Shown: one piece after another, positions 6,044 through 8,280 of the stretch
How the letters are laid out: every line of letters begins with the position of its first letter
Position numbering within the stretch: the first letter of the stretch is position 1
Assembly: GCA_031282905.1 (NCBI GenBank)
Contig: JAITCV010000128.1
Location: 1 to 8,280 of the forward strand
DNA length: 8,280 bases
Source of the DNA: Azoarcus sp.
GTDB taxonomy: Bacteria > Pseudomonadota > Gammaproteobacteria > Burkholderiales > Rhodocyclaceae
Direction of reading: 5' to 3'
The notes under the pieces: model-generated
Database searches by the model: none
Told to the model about the DNA's origin: nothing
Seen by the model: the letters and a program-made list of their open reading frames with translations, nothing else
Position numbers and translations under genes: made by a program

Positions 6044-6574
6044 TCAGCGGCGCTTGCCCTCCGAAACTCTCGTGATGCTATTGCTGTGGAAGATCTTCGC
6101 CCTGCCGAGGTTTCGTCTGATCTGGTTGGTTTGCCGACTTCGCATGATCAGCATGGCTTCGCGCTCGGTGCCGATGCGAAATTCGTCGTGCAATTCGACG
6201 GTTGCGGTTTTCCGATCCGGCGAGATGCTTATCGACTCGATCGTGTATTCATAATTGATATGAAGGCTTATTCCCGCCAGGAGTTGTGCCTGTTCTTTCA
6301 TCTGTTGAATGACGGCAAGCGAGTCGCAGGCTTCTTTCTTGCCGAATTGCTGGAATGCGGAAGGTATGGTGGGCCTGGAAGGCATCCAGAATTTGGAATT
6401 GCCGTGCATGTCATCGTCAATCAATTTGCAGTAGGCTTCACTGTCGTTGTTGATGAGGGCATCTGCCGCCTGGCGGTAGAAATCCCGCACGATGTCTTCA
6501 TCCAATCTCTTGCCGCCGACAGCGGCAAACCAAATGCCATAGCCTGCGAAAATCAGGAATATGATCTTTTTCAT
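6044..6574 (-). CDS. Small exported protein of unknown function (176 aa)
   Basis: It starts at ATG 6574-6572 with the Shine-Dalgarno TGGAGG a few bases upstream; an open frame to 6643 is ignored for that reason. Residues 1-19 (MKKIIFLIFAGYGIWFAAV) are a typical signal peptide or membrane anchor, so the protein is probably exported. The mature part, DEDIVRDFYRQAADALINND (25-44) followed by SEAYCKLIDDD, resembles the first helices of NTF2-like/SnoaL-like folds, and the strands TIESISISPDRKTATVELHD (111-130) would fit the sheet; this is a weak structural guess. Cysteines lie at 49 and 83. It has its own strong promoter. GC content and codon use are clearly lower than in fic and abiE, suggesting separate acquisition. 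I know no function. Confidence 0.75.
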   Translation of the reverse strand: MKKIIFLIFAGYGIWFAAVGGKRLDEDIVRDFYRQAADALINNDSEAYCKLIDDDMHGNSKFWMPSRPTIPSAFQQFGKKEACDSLAVIQQMKEQAQLLAGISLHINYEYTIESISISPDRKTATVELHDEFRIGTEREAMLIMRSRQTNQIRRNLGRAKIFHSNSITRVSEGKRR

Positions 6575-6614
6575 GTGTCCTCCAGATATGCGGTCGCCAA
6601 AATACGAGCGCGCC

Positions 6615-6643
6615 AGTATAGAAAGCGGAAAATGGCGCGTCAA
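6615..6643 (-). promoter_or_regulatory. Sigma-70-type promoter of the exported-protein gene
   Basis: On the minus strand, TTGACG (6643-6638), a 17-base spacer and TATACT (6620-6615) make a near-consensus promoter. Transcription would start near 6608, giving a leader of about 35 bases that contains the GGAGG ribosome binding site. Confidence 0.75.
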
Positions 6644-6791
6644 TCGGAAATTTTCGGCAGCACATCGAAAATTCAGCAGCGCGCAAGCGGGAAATCAGGG
6701 AAATTCAAACCAGAATGGATTGATTGACAATGGCCATGAGATATCCACTGTCATTGCGGGACAGGTAGGGTCTGTTGGCAATCGCGCCACT

Positions 6792-6922
6792 GGCGGTCAG
6801 CGGCGCGGCAGTGGCATCCGGCACCATCTCGACCATGCCTTCGACGTACCGATCCACCGGCGCGACCGCGCCGATGTCCACGCCCAGACGACGGGCGATG
6901 GACGAACGCACGGACTCGACGT
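6792..6922 (-). pseudogene. Fragment of a second fic gene, inverted
   Basis: The minus strand encodes VESVRSSIARRLGVDIGAVA, then PVDRYVEGMVEMVPDATAAP and LTA, matching residues 76-121 of the Fic protein at 4355-5473 with three substitutions in the first 37 residues and a three-residue deletion near the end. At DNA level it is roughly 90% identical by eye to 4578-4717, with mostly silent changes, so it derives from a diverged relative and not from a fresh copy. It lacks the inhibitory motif, the catalytic loop and the winged helix. The surrounding frame (ATG 6956 to stop 6705) adds unrelated residues on both sides and has no ribosome binding site. It cannot be a working Fic enzyme. Confidence 0.8.
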
Positions 6923-7035
6923 CGAGGCCCGGTTTGCCGGGCTTGCCTGGAAACATCCTTCACCAGGATAATCCGGGCACGGAGGGGATACATTCCTTCG
7001 CTCCGCACATCCCCCGTGGGAAATGGATTTGAAAC
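6923..7035. other. Leader region of the DUF3299 gene with a hairpin
   Basis: An imperfect stem pairs CACGGAGGGGAT (6978-6989 region) with ATCCCCCGTG (7009-7018 region) across a 19-base loop, shortly before the start codon. There is no T-tract between it and the gene. No confident promoter was found. Confidence 0.3.
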
Positions 7036-7653
7036 ATGACTGGAAAAATCATGCGATTTTCTCGATTCTCTCTTTTTGGGCTTGCTGTCATCGCTATTCT
7101 GGCCATTTTTACTGCGTTTCCGATGCCGGGCAACGCGGAACCGCCCCACGCCAGCAAACCGCCGGTGAATACGCCGCCCAAAACCGCGCCGAGCTACCGT
7201 GAAATCACCTGGGACGATTTGCTGCCCAAGGACTGGGATCCTCTGGCAGCTTTCAAGGACATGGACTTTTCCCAGATCCGGGATGACGACCCCAGGGCCA
7301 TCGCGGCATTGCAGAAGCTGAAAACCGCTTGGGACGACGCGCCCATCGAAACCTCGCTTGATGGACAGCGCATTCGCCTGGCCGGTTTTGTCATCCCGCT
7401 CGACAGCGAGGAGCAGAACGTTTCCGAAGCCCTGCTGCTGCCTTATTTTGGCGCATGCATCCATAGCCCGCCGCCGCCCGCCAATCAGATCATTCATGTC
7501 GTTTTCGCCAAACCCGCCGCGAAGATGCGGATGATGGATGCTTTCTGGATCAGCGGCAAATTGACCGCGCAACGTGGCGACAGTGGCTTGGGCGTCCATG
7601 GCTATCTCCTGTCGGCGGAGCGGGTCGAGCTTTATGAAGCGCCCCCCGAATGA
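7036..7653 (+). CDS. Exported DUF3299 protein (205 aa)
   Basis: A DUF3299 family protein of unknown biochemical role; members are periplasmic, and some lie beside ABC-transporter and metal-related genes. Residues 7-30 are a hydrophobic signal segment (FSLFGLAVIAILAIFTAF), with a likely cleavage after PGNA (residue 34). A proline-rich linker (37-52) follows. The family signature begins at ITWDDLLPKDW (57-67), continues with RIRLAGFVIPLDSEE (112-126) and ends in YFGACIHSPPPPANQIIHV (137-155), containing C141 and H143, possible metal ligands. Length is normal for the family. An ATG at 7051 (MRFSRF) is an alternative start; neither has a strong Shine-Dalgarno sequence. It stands alone here, without its usual transporter neighbours, and its stop overlaps a small open frame (ATGA). 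Confidence 0.85.
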   Translation: MTGKIMRFSRFSLFGLAVIAILAIFTAFPMPGNAEPPHASKPPVNTPPKTAPSYREITWDDLLPKDWDPLAAFKDMDFSQIRDDDPRAIAALQKLKTAWDDAPIETSLDGQRIRLAGFVIPLDSEEQNVSEALLLPYFGACIHSPPPPANQIIHVVFAKPAAKMRMMDAFWISGKLTAQRGDSGLGVHGYLLSAERVELYEAPPE

Positions 7654-7805
7654 AAGGCAAGGCAATCGCATTCAAGAAACAAGTCCGTGGCTTTTCCAGA
7701 CGGTCTTTCAAGGCGTCGTCATTCCCGGAAACTCGTGCCGCCGACGGCGCGTTATTGGCCGGTGGAACATCCACTGTAATGTTCTACGCTGATTGGAACT
7801 TATGA
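7650..7805 (+). CDS. Possible coupled small ORF (51 aa)
   Basis: ATG 7650 overlaps the DUF3299 stop (ATGA). The frame reads MKGKAIAFKKQVRGFSRRSF, then KASSFPETRAADGALL and AGGTSTVMFYADWNL, ending at 7805. The N-terminal half is basic. It has no recognisable family. Its stop again overlaps an ATG (7802) that opens a 16-codon frame to 7852. The coupling geometry is the only support, so it may be chance. Confidence 0.25.
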   Translation: MKGKAIAFKKQVRGFSRRSFKASSFPETRAADGALLAGGTSTVMFYADWNL

Positions 7806-7847
7806 ATCCAACCATGAAAATGCCTGGAAACACGGCAACGGCGCGGA

Positions 7848-7881
7848 TTTGATGGGGCGACGCATGCGTCGCCCCTACAAA
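7848..7881. repeat. REP-like palindrome
   Basis: A perfect 22-bp palindrome, GGGGCGACGCA followed by its complement, occupies 7854-7875. It extends to TTTG on the left and CAAA on the right, with AT/TA mismatches in between. Near-identical palindromes beginning GTAGGGGCGAC are familiar as dispersed repeats in many bacterial genomes. It lies between two convergent genes, the usual site of such repeats, and may block read-through. Confidence 0.7.
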
Positions 7882-7902
7882 AGTTCTATCAAGAATGCAG
7901 CA

Positions 7903-8280
7903 CTACCTGAAATTGCGCCCGCCGAGCAAGGAAAATTGCGCCCAGAAAATCGGGTTGGCAAACGGGCGCGGGCGCTCGTCCGGGGCGATCTTGCACCATT
8001 CCAGGGTAGGCGTGGCCGCCGCAGTGACTTTTGCATCGTGTTGACTGTCGACCCATGCGCGCAAGCCCGTGTCATCGAGTTCGCGCAGCCACGTCATGGC
8101 CTTGGTCAGGGCGGCATGTGGTCCGTCATGAGGCAAGGCGGCATGGAAGGCATCGTAGAACAGCGCCGAGGCCCGCGCGTCCGATGCCCACAGCGGCCCC
8201 ACCACACAAGGCGCGCCGCGCGCGCGCAGCAGCGGCCCGATGCCGACCGGGGCCAGCAATGGCTCGCTGACTGTTTCGCT
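7903..8280 (-). CDS. CHAT-domain protein, C-terminal part (truncated by window edge)
   Basis: The minus frame is open from the right edge to TAG 7905-7903 (125 residues visible). It shows the end of a CHAT domain, a caspase-like peptidase fold: LLAPVGIGPLLRARGAPCVV, then GPLWASDARASALFYDAFHA (the conserved G.LW...D..A..F...FY pattern), ALTKAMTWLREL, and finally FANPIFWAQFSLLGG, the family's terminal P..WA.F.L.G strand. The catalytic His and Cys lie upstream, outside the window, so activity cannot be judged. CHAT proteins often act as effectors with TPR regions in defence or programmed-death systems; such a role here is inference from context. An internal TTG at 8259 is not taken as the start. 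Confidence 0.82.
   Translation of the reverse strand, partial: SETVSEPLLAPVGIGPLLRARGAPCVVGPLWASDARASALFYDAFHAALPHDGPHAALTKAMTWLRELDDTGLRAWVDSQHDAKVTAAATPTLEWCKIAPDERPRPFANPIFWAQFSLLGGRNFR

Noticed and set aside
5864..6727. 287-codon plus-strand open frame
   Set aside because: Mostly antisense of the exported-protein gene, which has a signal peptide, ribosome binding site and promoter on the minus strand.
6751..7671. 306-codon minus-strand open frame
   Set aside because: Antisense of the DUF3299 gene continuing through the fic fragment in a wrong frame; the family signature is on the plus strand.
6944..7832. 12-mer TGCCTGGAAACA at 6944-6955 and 7821-7832 flanking the DUF3299 gene
   Set aside because: A 12-base match between two places is expected by chance in a window of this size, and no extension is seen.
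7910..7942. Direct repeat AAATTGCGCCC at the end of the CHAT gene
   Set aside because: Both copies lie in normal coding sequence (AQFS and GRNF) and explain nothing further.
1..8280. CRISPR array, rRNA or complete insertion sequence
   Set aside because: No regularly spaced repeats, rRNA sequence or transposase gene was seen.

Overview
The window is GC-rich bacterial DNA. The gene families present (RepB/ParB-type partition protein, tailed-phage structural remnants, AbiE, Fic, a DUF3299 protein and a CHAT protein) suggest a beta- or gammaproteobacterium. The sequence does not allow a narrower assignment. It reads as an accessory or defence island with many broken genes, not as a conserved chromosomal operon.

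Layout. Positions 1-1490 (minus strand) hold part of an integrative-element or plasmid-like operon: the 3' end of an unknown gene, an intact RepB-like ParB protein (509-1408), and the start of a third gene coupled by an ATGA overlap. That third gene is split by a 291-bp insertion carrying a piece of a phage structural gene in the opposite orientation. The insertion is bounded by a 6-bp direct repeat, and removing it restores the reading frame exactly. Positions about 1490-2228 (minus) hold two more phage virion-gene remnants, each with a single-base frameshift. Positions 2234-3806 (plus) are an intact type IV toxin-antitoxin operon, abiEi-abiEii, with an inverted repeat around its -35 box. Positions 3807-4354 are intergenic, with inverted repeats, a strong terminator and one copy of a short direct repeat. 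Positions 4355-5473 (plus) encode a complete Fic AMP-transferase-like protein, apparently expressed from a nearly leaderless promoter; the second copy of the direct repeat follows it.

Positions 5474-6043 contain little that is convincingly coding. Positions 6044-6574 (minus) encode a small exported protein of lower GC content with an excellent promoter and ribosome binding site. A 131-bp inverted fragment of a second fic gene lies at 6792-6922. Positions 7036-7653 (plus) encode an exported DUF3299 protein, a palindromic repeat follows at 7848-7881, and the window ends in the C-terminal part of a CHAT (caspase-like) protein on the minus strand.

Functionally, AbiE and Fic are two self-contained toxin-type modules placed next to mobile-element and phage debris, and a CHAT protein lies nearby; this is typical of a defence or genomic-island environment. 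No gene family here is clearly new. The unusual features are the tidy phage-fragment insertion, the repeats flanking fic, the inverted fic remnant and the nearly leaderless starts of both toxin modules. Several single-base frameshifts fall in short homopolymers, so sequencing or assembly error must be excluded before the decay is interpreted.
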